Positions 10,336-18,987 of a stretch of 64,000 bases of DNA are shown one piece after another. Source of the DNA: CAVUCH01 sp963763095 (GTDB lineage: Bacteria; Acidobacteriota; Vicinamibacteria; Vicinamibacterales; JAENWD01). Where the stretch lies: the NCBI GenBank assembly GCA_963763095.1, contig CAVXNR010000003.1, positions 386,716 through 450,715 on the forward strand, read 5' to 3'. Below the pieces are notes generated by a model. That model did not search any database, was not told the origin of the DNA, and was given only the letters and a program-made list of their open reading frames with translations. Made by a program: the position numbers and the translations under genes. The stretch's first letter is position 1, and each line of letters opens with the position of its first letter.

Positions 10336-10735
10336 CTATTCCCAGTCGTAGTTCAGCACGAACGGATGCTCGTTGCCGTGCCCCACCGCCGACGCGCCCT
10401 CGCCGCGCAGGCCCCGAAGCTCTCCCGTTGCGGAGCCCGCGACGACGGAATATGTTTCCTTCGCCTGTCCGCCCTCGAACGTGCCGGCGCGCTGGAGCAC
10501 GAACTGTACCCGCTTTACCGGCGACTCGCCCGACGACCCGTTCGAGGCCCACGAACGCGGCCGAACCGTCCGCTCGGTACACCATCAGGTACTCGACGTG
10601 CCCATCGCCTTCGAGATCGCCGGTGAAAGTCTTAGTGACGGAGGCTCGGGTAAGCTTCGGGAGGTCCACGCCTTCGCTGTACGGCTTCTCGTTCCACGCC
10701 GAGATGGCGAACTGGGCATTCGCAGTGTGTTTCAT
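10336..10735 (-). CDS. DUF3224 family protein, apparent frameshift
   Basis: A small beta-barrel-type cytoplasmic protein of unknown function. The start is ATG 10735 (MKHTANAQFAISAWNEKPY) preceded by the ribosome site GAGGGG at 7 bp. The first part continues with LTRASVTKTFTGDLEG and YRADGSAAFVGLERV. Near 10530-10545 the frame shifts by one base, after which the family's second half reads RVQFVLQRAGTFEGG, SVVAGSATGELRGLRGEG and HPFVLNYDWE, ending with TAG at 10336. The reconstructed length of about 133 residues is normal for DUF3224. The disruption is probably a base error. Confidence 0.75.
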
Positions 10736-10955
10736 GTCCGACCCCTCAAACATGGGATGTCCCCCTGCTCGGAAACGCGACATCAGGGGATCCCACTTAC
10801 CGGTCTGGCTTTAACCATCCGCGTATTTGGAACTGAGCCGCTAGCCGAATGGCTAACGCCTTCCTCGTACCTGCCGGGGCCGAGGGTCGTAGATTCAAGT
10901 CCGTATCGGCGCTGCCTGTCCTGGTGACAGCGCAAGGCCGTGAGGTCGAGGCGCG

Positions 10956-11741
10956 CTACTGCGCCCTTCTCGCATGGAGCGCGAACGCGGCGCCCTGCGG
11001 ATCCATGGCGTTCACGATCCAATCACCGCCGGGAACCTCCATAGGCCCGTTGAGGATCTGCCCCCCATTCGCCTTGATGCGCTCGGTCGCGGCCGTGATG
11101 TCCGGAACGCGGAAGTAAATCTGCCAGTTCGGCGGCACGTGCGCCATCTCGGGCGGCTTGTTCATCATGCCGCCGATCATCCCGTGAGGGCGATTGAACA
11201 TGTGGTACTTGCCCATAGGGCCCATGTCCAGCGCCTCGCTCGGCTGCCAGCCGAAGATCTCGCTGTAGAACTTCAGGGCGGCAGGTGCATCCGTCGTCAT
11301 CAACTCGAGCCATGATGCCTCGCCGACTTCCGCTGCAGCCTCGGGCTGGTGCTCGTTGCGCGCGGGTTGGTAGATATAGAACGCGGCTCCTTGCGGGTCG
11401 GTCATCATCTGCATCCGGCCAACGGTGGGCACGTCGATGACCGGGGAACACTCGTTGCCGCCGAGCCGCTTGATGTGTGTGGCGGCTTCCTCGAGTTGCG
11501 GCACGGCGACATACATGGCCCAGAACGGCGACGCGTTCATGCCTTCCGGCCTCGTCATCACGCCGGCGACGGGGACCTCCCCGGGGCGGTTGAACATGGT
11601 GTAGGGCTGAGGCGAGCCCTCGAACGGCGTCAGCGTCCAGCCGACCACGGTCGTGTAGAACGCCTCGGCGGCCTTCATGTCGGTGGTCATCAATTCGTAC
11701 CACATCGGACGTCCGAGCAGTGTTGAAGTGGCAACAGTCAT
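10956..11741 (-). CDS. VOC (glyoxalase/bleomycin-resistance) family protein with two tandem domains
   Basis: The protein carries two vicinal-oxygen-chelate modules: residues about 10-125 (MWYELMTTDMKAAEAFYTTVVGW ... DPQGAAFYIYQP) and about 140-260 (SWLELMTTDAPAALKFYSEIFGW ... MDPQGAAFALH). Such two-module proteins are common hypothetical hydrolase or lyase-like proteins in soil bacteria; the substrate is unknown. The start is ATG 11741 (MTVATSTLLGRP), supported by GGGAGG about 8 bp upstream. A longer open frame upstream has no family match. It appears monocistronic. Confidence 0.85.
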   Translation of the reverse strand: MTVATSTLLGRPMWYELMTTDMKAAEAFYTTVVGWTLTPFEGSPQPYTMFNRPGEVPVAGVMTRPEGMNASPFWAMYVAVPQLEEAATHIKRLGGNECSPVIDVPTVGRMQMMTDPQGAAFYIYQPARNEHQPEAAAEVGEASWLELMTTDAPAALKFYSEIFGWQPSEALDMGPMGKYHMFNRPHGMIGGMMNKPPEMAHVPPNWQIYFRVPDITAATERIKANGGQILNGPMEVPGGDWIVNAMDPQGAAFALHARRAQ

Positions 11742-12532
11742 CGCGAACCTCCCGGTTGAACATCTTCCACGTCGAACGCCCGAGGCGGATCCGACGTGCA
11801 CCGATCGCCTAGTGTGCCACGGGGAGAGGCAGCGTGGCGGCGGGCAATCTGACACTTCACTCTCCTGATCGCGCCAGCAATCAGACGGTAGTAGAAAAAT
11901 CCGGTTCGTCGTGGACCTGCCGCCAACGCACTTCGGGCCGGGGTGGCGGCGCAAGGCGAGCTGAGCTGCCCGACATCAGGCCGCGGATGCTTGCGCGGGC
12001 TCGCAACCATCTGAATTTGGAGTTCGCTCGGGCGGCGGCGTAGGGCGGTCAAGCTCGAATCCCGTCAGGTGACACAGGTGGGCACAGTCGATAACGTGGT
12101 CACATGGACCAACACGCCCGGTTTCGCAATCAGCCTGGATGGTCGCTGGCTTCTCTGTTCAGGTCTTGAGAGCGCCGTTTGCGTTCCCCTCCGCGTCGCC
12201 CCTTGAGTCTGTGCCGGTCTTGGACTCAGAACGGAAAGCTCACCTCTGTCCCGTCACACCCTGTGCGAAGCCCTGGAGGCGACGTGTTCGTTTCTTGCGC
12301 GCCCTCTTCAAACTCGATCTCAGCTACGCGGGACCTCGGGCCCCGTACGGCACAGGGTCGATTTCTCAGGAGCCCTGGTATGCCCTCTGCATTGCGCTAT
12401 CTGAATAGGGTGCTAGTCCGACCGCCCGTGTCAGGCTTTGTGTCCACGGTGCGTATGCTCGGAGGCCTCGCTCGCGAGACGAGCACGCCAGTAGGTATCC
12501 GTTTCGTTTCCTCTTCGTGGCAAGGAGGGCCG
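11742..12532. other. Intergenic region between divergent genes
   Basis: About 790 bases separating the leftward VOC gene and the rightward PEP-CTERM gene. No open frame here has recognisable domains or a good ribosome site. Both genes must be transcribed from here, but I cannot assign a specific promoter. The lower GC around 11870-11900 may mark the VOC promoter side. Confidence 0.4.
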
Positions 12533-13222
12533 ATGATCCTGCGAAGGAACGGCATTGCACGAGCTTCGATCGTCGCGGTGCTGTGGATCGGGAGCATCCA
12601 CTACGCCGGTGCTGATCCGATCCTCGTTCACCATCCTGCCACGGCCCCCGGCGGCTCGGCCTCTCAGCAATCGCCCACCACAATCTACGTTTCAGCCGAC
12701 GACTTCACTCTCGATACTGGGGCGTTCATCCGCGGCGTCCAGTGGCAAGGTGCCTTCTCAAGCGAGCCGCGCAGCGATATCACGCAGTTCCTGGTGACGT
12801 TCTGGAATGACGCCGATGGTCTGCCCGGTGTTCCCCTGCAGACCTACGCGTTCCCGGGGAACGGAGGCCAGACCTTCGTTGGTTCTGGCCTCAACGGTTT
12901 TCTCGAATATGACTACGCCGTTACGCTGCCCACCCCGTTTCTCGTGCACAGGGGGGTGAGGTCGTGGATTTCCGTTCAGCCGACCACTGAGTTTCCGCCC
13001 CAGCCGCAGTGGTATTGGCGCGCGGATGAAGGTCCGGGCACAGGCTACTCGGCCAACTTCGGTTCCGGGGGCTCACGGACGTTTACGAAGCTCCCAGGCG
13101 ACCTAGCGTTTACTTTGACCGGAACGACCGTCCCGGAGCCGTCGACGCTGCTACTCCTCGGATCCGGAATGACCGCGTTGTGGAGGTATCGGCGCTGCAG
13201 GTCAGCGCAGCGTTCGCGCTGA
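12533..13222 (+). CDS. PEP-CTERM sorting-domain protein
   Basis: A secreted protein destined for exosortase processing. The start is ATG 12533, with an excellent ribosome site AAGGAGGG just upstream. Residues 1-27 form a signal peptide (MILRRNGIARASIVAVLWIGS ... GADP). The middle is beta-rich with no known domain. The C-terminus has VPEPSTLLLLGSGMTAL followed by the basic tail WRYRRCRSAQRSR, the classic PEP-CTERM layout (motif, membrane helix, arginines). No exosortase lies in the window. A second PEP-CTERM protein at 29950-30555 shares the ADPIL sequence after the signal peptide. Confidence 0.8.
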   Translation: MILRRNGIARASIVAVLWIGSIHYAGADPILVHHPATAPGGSASQQSPTTIYVSADDFTLDTGAFIRGVQWQGAFSSEPRSDITQFLVTFWNDADGLPGVPLQTYAFPGNGGQTFVGSGLNGFLEYDYAVTLPTPFLVHRGVRSWISVQPTTEFPPQPQWYWRADEGPGTGYSANFGSGGSRTFTKLPGDLAFTLTGTTVPEPSTLLLLGSGMTALWRYRRCRSAQRSR

Positions 13223-13316
13223 GGTTGCCTCGCTATCGGGAGCCGAAGCTCATTGATGTTCCGCGTGACGAAAGGGTGGGCTGTCAACTGAAGCTGCTCT
13301 GCCTCCTCTAACTACG

Positions 13317-14662
13317 TCATGGTGACACTCTATCGATCCGCAAGAGCTCTCGCAGCCGAGGCTCAATGTCTTCGCCAGTAGCTTCGCGGATTGAACCCTG
13401 CGAGTTCTTTAGTCGATCGAGGGCGTCCAGGTAGCTCAGGCTCAGCTTCTGCATGACTATCGCAGCCTTAACGTTCCAGTGCGCACGTCGCAACAGCTCA
13501 TCCGCTTGCTCGTAATCCAGTCCGGTCACGATGGTTAAGATGCGGCGCGCCCGATCCTTCAGTTTGTCGGACCTGGTCTGGACGTCAACCATGAGATTCC
13601 CGTAGGTCTTCCCAAGGCGCACCATCGAAGCTGTCGTTAGCATGTTGAGGACCATCTTCGTCGCGGTGCCGGCCTTGAGGCGTGTCGATCCCGCGATAAT
13701 TTCGGGTCCCACTGCAGGCGCGATCATCACGTCGACGAACGTCTGCAGATCGGAGCCGGCCCAGCACGTTACAAGGATCATCTTTGCCCCAGTTTTCCGC
13801 GTGCGAGTCAGAGCGCCGCGGACGAACGGAGTCGTCCCGCTAGCTGAGATCCCGACAACTACGTCCGTCTTCGAGAGACGCAGGCGCGCGATGCTGCGTA
13901 TCCATCCTCGTAGCGATCTTCCGCCTCGGACTGCCCCCTGTGGCGGAAGACTTCCTCCTGTCCACCGGGCACGATGGCCCGAACAAATTGCGGCGAGGTG
14001 CCGAAAGTTGGCGGCATCTCGGCCGCCTCGAGTGCGCCCAGTCGCCCACTGGTCCCGGCACCGACGAAAATGAGTCGGCCACCTGTGCGTAACGCCTGTG
14101 TGATGATCTCGACTCCTTGCTCGATACGCTCCTTTTCCTGGTGCACCGCCGCTAGGACCCTGCGGTCCTCGTTCGCCATCATTTCAAGAATCTCGGAGAC
14201 CGGGGCGTTGTCCAGTGCCACGCTGAGGTGATTGATAGCCTCTGTCGGAAGGACAAGCCGGGCAAAACCGGCATCGGCTCCTAGGGAGGTTCGTTGTGAG
14301 GGTTCAGTGGTGACGGCCGCTGTCAGGTGCGCGCCCTCGAGAGCCCCGACGAAGCGGTATCCCTTCGTCGGCACCGTCTGGATCAGCGACTCGCCACTCG
14401 AGCCGTTGTCGAGTACCTTGCGCAGCGCAGACACGTTCGAGGCAAGGTTCGCTTCCTCCACGATGGCGTCCGGCCACAGGGCAGCGAGGAGCGCTTGCTT
14501 CTCGACCAGACGGCCGTGCCGCTCGACGAGGTAGACGAGCAGGTCGAAGGATTTCGGCGTGAGGGGCACGACGATTCCGGCGCGCAGCAGCAGCCGCTCG
14601 GCGGGGTCGAGCCGAAACGCGCCGAACTCGTAGATGGGATCGCCACCCGCCCGCTGGACCAA
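13317..14662 (-). CDS. murQ: Winged-helix domain fused to N-acetylmuramic acid 6-phosphate etherase (MurQ), apparent frameshift
   Basis: Residues about 11-106 are an OmpR/CadC-type winged helix (YEFGAFRLDP, LTPKSFDLLVYLVE, LASNVSALRKVL, IQTVPTKGYRFVG). A linker of about 30 residues leads to a complete MurQ: LPTEAINHLSV, the SIS site FVGAGTSGRLG (199-209), the conserved Glu in AAEMPPTFG (E215) and EAED near 247. Near 13887 the frame shifts by one base into RLRLSKTDVVVGISASG, then LKAGTATKMVLNMLTT and the C-terminal helical domain. MurQ cleaves the lactyl ether of MurNAc-6-P to give GlcNAc-6-P in peptidoglycan recycling. The wing-MurQ join lies within one open frame. The start is TTG 14662 and is uncertain. 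An autoregulatory or sugar-sensing role for the fusion is inferred. Confidence 0.8.
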
Positions 14663-14744
14663 GGCCCGCGCTCCAGACCGGCTTCTGGTCGTTTCCTACC
14701 GATTCCGCGTTCTCCGCGACTTAGAACGGTCCTAGAAAATCCCT

Positions 14745-14763
14745 AGGAGGATGCTGAAAAACC
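14745..14763. repeat. Left terminal inverted repeat of the IS
   Basis: AGGAGGATGCTGAAAAACC; the inverse, with two differences, is at 16010-16028. The element ends here next to the murQ upstream flank. Confidence 0.75.
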
Positions 14764-14883
14764 GTCAATGACGAGCATGAAGAGGTTCACAAACTCGATT
14801 CCTCGGGTCAACGACGCGGTCGGAGGAGCGCGCGGTAGTCCTCGTGCGGCCCGAGACCGCTGAGTGGAGACACGTCGCCCTCA

Positions 14884-15968
14884 TCAGGCGGCCCTGAGCA
14901 GCAGCTTCGGCAGCCGGATCAGGTTGAAGGCGGCGCTCGCGAACACGAAGAGCCAATCGACCTTCGGCAGGCCGCGCAGTTTTACCTTGCGCATCCACGC
15001 GATGGTCTTCAGCCACCCGAACGCCGGTTCGATCCGCGGTCGCGCATGCTGACTTTTCGCGTAGCCGTCATGACGTGTGGTGCGCTCGTCAATCGCGCTG
15101 CCGCCCGGTCGCCTCAGATTCTGCGTGACGTGGGGCGTGGTGTGCAGCTCGCGCATCAGCTCGACGAAATCGCCCACATCGTAGGCTTTGTCGGCCCCCA
15201 CGGTGCGACGGCGCCCGGGCGCGCGCTCCCACTGCGCGCCGACCATCCGCGTGGCGGCCTCGCGTTCGGCGAAGCCGTCAGCGATCGTCGCCATGGCATC
15301 CGCAATCAGGCCGTGCCGATTCTCGATCAGCAAATGCCCGAGATACGCCAGGCGCGATTCGGCGCCATTCGATTTGCGGTACAACCGCGCATCTGGGTCA
15401 GTGGTCGAGGCGTGCGTGTCGTTCTTCCGCTCGTCCCCGCGGAAGTCGCTCCCGTCGCCATCGGTCCCCCCATCTTTGCGTTGAAAACTCTTCTGACTGG
15501 CCCACGCCTCGATCAAGGTGCCGTCCACCGTGAAGTGCTCATCGGACATCAGGCCCTGCGCCCGCTGGATCACCCGCCGGAGGAAACTCCGAGCGATCTC
15601 GTGATTCAGCAAGCGGTCGCGATTCTTGCTGAACACCGTCGGCGCCCAGATCGGTTCGTCCATATCCATGCCGACGAACCAGCGAAACAGCAGGTTGTAG
15701 TCCAGCTGCTCCATCAGGAGCCGCTCGCTCGAATCCGAATCGTGTAGAACACCTGCAGCAACTGCGCCCGCAGCAGCCGCTCCGGCGGGATCGACGGCCG
15801 CCCCACACGGGCATACAACCCGTCGAACTCGCGGGACATATCCAGGAGCACCGCGTCGACCAACGTGCGGATGGCGCGCAGCGGATGGTCGGCGGGCACG
15901 CGCTGCTCCGCCGACACATAACTAAACATCGCATCGGGCTGACGATCGTCTCCTCGCATGCGCGCCAT
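14884..15968 (-). CDS. IS5-family transposase, frameshifted
   Basis: DDE transposase that cuts and inserts its element. The N-terminal DUF772-type domain starts at ATG 15968 (MARMRGDDRQPDAMFSYVS, then ADHPLRAIRTLVDAVL and PSIPPERLLRAQLLQVFYTIR). Near 15737 the frame shifts; the continuation is SERLLMEQLDYNLLFRWFVG, with the catalytic-domain motifs DEHFTVDGTLIEAWAS (first Asp) and ADKAYD (second Asp) and a glutamate in RPRIEPAFGWLKTI. It ends LIRLPKLLLRAA. The frame change could be a real inactivation, a programmed shift or a base error; other genes in the window show the same kind of change. Confidence 0.85.
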
Positions 15969-16009
15969 AGTAGTACACGATCGATGATCTGTCGATCCCT
16001 AAACCGAAG

Positions 16010-16028
16010 GGTTTTTCAGCAAGCTCCT
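16010..16028. repeat. Right terminal inverted repeat of the IS
   Basis: GGTTTTTCAGCAAGCTCCT, the inverse of the left end with two differences. Confidence 0.75.
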
Positions 16029-16135
16029 CAGAGAACTTCCAGCGATCTCTTACCCGCCGCCCAAGACATTCCCACGCCCGAGGCCTTAATTGATCGATCC
16101 GCGGCTCGGTGCCGCCCCGGACGGGGAGGTGGTCG

Positions 16136-16843
16136 ATGGGGCAGCGGCTCGCGGTCTTCACCCTTGGTCTGTTGGCGATCGCCGCTCCGAATGCGGTGCA
16201 CGCCCAGTCCGTCCGCTCCCCCGCGGCCCGGGCGGCACTCGCGGCTTTCGCGAGCCAAGAGCCGGAATCGATTGACACGTTTCTCAACGGGATTCGACCG
16301 GTGCCCCTCGGCGTCCGGTCGCGTGCCCAGGTGGTCGCCAGCCTTCCCCCGACTGGGGCGCTCCGCCCCTCGCGAGCCGAATTGGAGAAGATCGCAGTAG
16401 CTGACCGGATTCTCGATTATAGCGCCCGCAAAGACGTGATCACGGTGAAAGTCGTCCATCTCGAATGCGCGTTCGCGGGCCTGTACTACCGCACGGTGCT
16501 GCTGGTGTCGCGCCGGCAGCTGTCAATCCTCAGTGCGGAGGAGTTCGCGGCATTAGCGGCGCACGAGGTGGGTCACGACTATGACTGGGACACCTACTTC
16601 TCTGCCATGCAAGCCAACAACAACGCCCGGCGGCAGGAGTTGGAGCTGCGCGCCGATGGATTGGCGGTGCTGATGCTCCGACGACTGGGACTGAATCCCG
16701 AGCGGCTCGTGTCCGCCGTGCAGAAGACGATGCGGTACAACGAACACCGCGGAGAGGCCACGAACACGGATGCCTACGTGCCGTTGCCCGAGCGCGTAGC
16801 GTTCATTCGCGCCGTGGCAGGGTTGTCGTGGGCCAAGCCGTAA
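16136..16843 (+). CDS. M48-like metalloprotease, secreted
   Basis: The start is ATG 16136 behind GGGGAGG; the first residues (MGQRLAVFTLGLLAIAAPNAVHAQ) are a signal peptide. The zinc site is AAHEVGHDYDWD (HExxH) at about 16558-16593, followed about 20 residues later by ELRADGLAVLMLRRLGL with the third-ligand glutamate region (ExxAD-like), as in M48/Ste24-type peptidases. The protein is 235 residues, without the membrane helices of HtpX, so a periplasmic protease is likely. The substrate is unknown. It appears monocistronic and lies just outside the IS element. Confidence 0.78.
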   Translation: MGQRLAVFTLGLLAIAAPNAVHAQSVRSPAARAALAAFASQEPESIDTFLNGIRPVPLGVRSRAQVVASLPPTGALRPSRAELEKIAVADRILDYSARKDVITVKVVHLECAFAGLYYRTVLLVSRRQLSILSAEEFAALAAHEVGHDYDWDTYFSAMQANNNARRQELELRADGLAVLMLRRLGLNPERLVSAVQKTMRYNEHRGEATNTDAYVPLPERVAFIRAVAGLSWAKP

Positions 16844-17272
16844 GTTGTAACCCACGATCACAAAAAATTGAGGTCCCATCGGCTCAGGTGCCCTGAACGC
16901 TCCCGGCGGCTTCCCGGACAATGGGCGGTCGGTGGTGACAGATTTGCGACACTCTGCACCCAAAGCGGCCGCCCGCCGTCCCGTCCGACACCGCGTGCCG
17001 ATCGCTGCGCAAAATCCGAACGAATCCGCCGCCGCCCAATACTCCCGACTCACTTCTTCCGGCTCTGGACCACGTTAACGGGATCCCCGCCTCCCAGACT
17101 GGACCGTCGGTGGGCGCTCGGCCTAGTCGCGCTCTTGGTGCTGCTCTCGGTGGCGAAGGTCACGATGCCGGATCCCTTTTCACCCCAGACGGCCGCAGTG
17201 TGGAGCCGGGTTTCAGACCCGGCGGACAACGATGGTCGACGGACGATCCCGCGGCGGAGCGGTCAGGGACCC
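16844..17272. other. Intergenic stretch with one REP-type palindrome
   Basis: About 430 bases with no supported gene. One open frame on the plus strand contains a short hydrophobic segment (LGLVALLVLLSVAKV) but has no ribosome site and ends in repeat sequence, so it is not called. A palindromic repeat lies at 17199-17224. Confidence 0.4.
17199..17224. repeat. REP-like palindrome (GGGTTTCAGACCC flavour)
   Basis: GTGGAGCCGGGTTTCAGACC followed by CGGCGG. A variant of the dispersed palindrome family seen at many operon ends here; the stem keeps its pairing. Confidence 0.7.
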
Positions 17273-18145
17273 TCACTCCCCTGAATCGTACCGGATCACA
17301 GGCAGCCCGGCGTGCTCGCGCAGGAGCCGGGTCAACGCAGCCTCGTGCGCCGCCTCGTACGCCACTCGCGGCATGCGCTCGCGAAATGGCGCCAGTGTCT
17401 CGGCGGCTTCACGCCTCAACTCGTCGAGCTGTTCGGGCGACAGGCGTGCGCGCACACGCGCGAGCAAGTTGTCGTCGAGAGACTCGAGATGCGCGATCAG
17501 CGCCGCGCGCGCTGGCCCACGGGCGCCCCGAGAGGCCTGACGATGCGCGTCCATCTGGAGCACGGCGGCCGCGAGCGCCGTCTCCATCTCCTCATCGTTT
17601 CGCGGATCGCCACGCAGGAGCGTCAGACGGTTGGCGACGCGCTCCAGGTGGGCGGGAAGACTCGCGGCCCGGTGGGGACGCTCTGCGAGTGCCTCGGCCG
17701 GGACTGAAGTCCCGGCCCCACGTTCGGCGGTCCCGGGGCCCACATTCGGCGTCATCGCAGATTCCGAGGTCCCGGCCTCACACTCTGCCGGCGGGACGCC
17801 GTTTTCGGCGCTCGGAGCACCTCCGGATGGCCTGGCGCCGAACAGGCCCAGGGCGCGACGCCAGTCGTCGAAGACATCGAGCACGTCCGCCTCGCAGAAG
17901 CTGACCTGCAGGGGCCGACGGCGTGCGCCTTTGCGGTAGTAGCGTTCGAAGGTGCGATCGATCCCCGTCAGCGCGACCTTCAGCGGAACGCCCTGCTCGG
18001 CCCAACCGCGCACCAGATCGAAGGTGGGTCCCGCGATCCGGATCAGATGCCCATCGTTCTTGCGGCACAGGTGCGATTCGATTGCACGGCAGTATCCGTC
18101 GAGATCGATGCCGCCCTCGGCGGCCCCGGCATCGTTCACAACCAT
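17273..18145 (-). CDS. Hypothetical protein, third gene of the nadC-birA operon
   Basis: I do not recognise this 290-residue protein. Its N-terminal half (DLDGYCRAIESHLCRKNDGHLIRIAGPTF, FERYYRKGARRRPLQVSFCEADVLDVFDDWRRAL) looks conserved and helical. The C-terminal half (LPAHLERVANRLTLL ... LSPEQLDELRREAAETL ... YEAAHEAALTRLLREHAGLP) is helical and resembles a tetrahelical regulator. Between them, residues about 105-150 are low-complexity and come from REP-like palindromes at 17695-17790 read in frame. The start (ATG 18145) overlaps the birA stop by 10 bp, so it is cotranscribed with birA and nadC. Cytoplasmic; function unknown. Confidence 0.65.
   Translation of the reverse strand: MVVNDAGAAEGGIDLDGYCRAIESHLCRKNDGHLIRIAGPTFDLVRGWAEQGVPLKVALTGIDRTFERYYRKGARRRPLQVSFCEADVLDVFDDWRRALGLFGARPSGGAPSAENGVPPAECEAGTSESAMTPNVGPGTAERGAGTSVPAEALAERPHRAASLPAHLERVANRLTLLRGDPRNDEEMETALAAAVLQMDAHRQASRGARGPARAALIAHLESLDDNLLARVRARLSPEQLDELRREAAETLAPFRERMPRVAYEAAHEAALTRLLREHAGLPVIRYDSGE
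17695..17722. repeat. REP-like palindrome inside a coding region
   Basis: GGCCGGGACTGAAGTCCCGG followed by CCCCAC, with degenerate further copies to about 17790. It is read in frame as part of the hypothetical protein downstream of birA. Confidence 0.7.
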
Positions 18146-18987
18146 GTCACCTCACCGGATCGGATTGCCTCCGTTGGCCCGCCGCCACTTCGGACGAGCA
18201 GCGCGCCTGCCCTGTCGATCCCCGCGGTCACACCAACGGCACGGCCCGCAGCACCCGTCCACGCGACCGGCGCGCCTTCACACGATGGCGAGAGCGCGCG
18301 CCACCGGGCGAGCACATCATCCACACGCCCTTCAGCAAGCGCGGCGTAGCCCTGCGACAGGGCGGCCAGCGTTTCCACCAGCACCGTTGTCCGTTCGATC
18401 CGCCGCCCGATCTCCTGTTCGATCGACGTCGCGCGTTCCGCGATTTCGGGCGGGTATTCAGCGCGCAGCAGGTTGACACCGTACCCGAGCACGACGTGCT
18501 GCAGCTCACCGCTCGTAGTCGCACCCTCCGCGAGGATCCCCGCGATCTTCCGCCATCCGCCGACAGCTGATGACCGGCCGCTGCGGCCCACGACAATGTC
18601 GTTTGGCCACTTGATCCCGGCGTCGATGCCGCAGGCGGCCCGGAGCCCCTCGGCAACTGCCACGCCTGCCGTCAACGTCACGAGGTTCACCAGCCCGGGT
18701 GCCGTGGTCAGCCATGCGCGGGGCGGCCGGAGAACGACCGAGACGTACAACCCGGCGCCGGGCGGCGAGTGCCACGTGTGCCCCATCCGCCCGCGGCCCG
18801 CGGTCTGCGCGTCCGCGATCACCACAGTGCCTTCCGGCGCGCCGTCGGTCGCGAGCGCGGCCGCGACGTCGTTGGTGGAGCCGACCGCCGCCAGGTGCAC
18901 GACACGGGACCCGAACGGACGGATCCGATCGCCAGTCGACTCGAGCACCTCGCCCAGACCGGGAGGCATGCCGGCTGAGGCGCTCAT
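18136..18987 (-). CDS. birA: Biotin--[acetyl-CoA-carboxylase] ligase
   Basis: It activates biotin as biotinyl-AMP and attaches it to the carrier lysine of biotin carboxylases. The catalytic motifs are GSTNDVAAAL, the biotin loop AGRGRMGHTWHSPPG and KWPNDIVV, followed by KIAGILAE and VVLGYGVNLL. The protein is 283 residues and starts directly with the catalytic region, with no helix-turn-helix, so it is a ligase only and not a biotin-operon repressor. The start overlaps the nadC stop by 4 bp; the stop overlaps the next gene by 10 bp. Confidence 0.92.
   Translation of the reverse strand: MSASAGMPPGLGEVLESTGDRIRPFGSRVVHLAAVGSTNDVAAALATDGAPEGTVVIADAQTAGRGRMGHTWHSPPGAGLYVSVVLRPPRAWLTTAPGLVNLVTLTAGVAVAEGLRAACGIDAGIKWPNDIVVGRSGRSSAVGGWRKIAGILAEGATTSGELQHVVLGYGVNLLRAEYPPEIAERATSIEQEIGRRIERTTVLVETLAALSQGYAALAEGRVDDVLARWRALSPSCEGAPVAWTGAAGRAVGVTAGIDRAGALLVRSGGGPTEAIRSGEVTWL

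Larger units (their letters stand above)
14745..16028 (-). mobile_element. IS5-like insertion sequence
   Basis: An element of about 1.28 kb with one transposase gene between imperfect terminal inverted repeats. The left end AGGAGGATGCTGAAAAACC (14745-14763) matches the right end read inward from 16028, AGGAGCTTGCTGAAAAACC, at 17 of 19 positions. No convincing target-site duplication is visible at the flanks. It sits between the wHTH-murQ gene and an M48 protease gene, just upstream of murQ, and may have separated murQ from its promoter. Confidence 0.8.

Noticed and set aside
10838..10920. tRNA-like stretch (AGCCGAATGGCTAACGC ... GATTCAAGTCC)
   Set aside because: The T-loop-like sequence has no matching 5-bp stem and the ends do not form an acceptor stem; the resemblance is superficial.
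16868..17284. Open frame with a hydrophobic segment (LGLVALLVLLSVAKV)
   Set aside because: No ribosome site, arginine-rich non-conserved N-terminus, and its end runs into a REP-like repeat.
17110..17904. Long plus-strand open frame
   Set aside because: Arginine/serine/proline-rich shadow of the leftward gene downstream of birA; no motifs.
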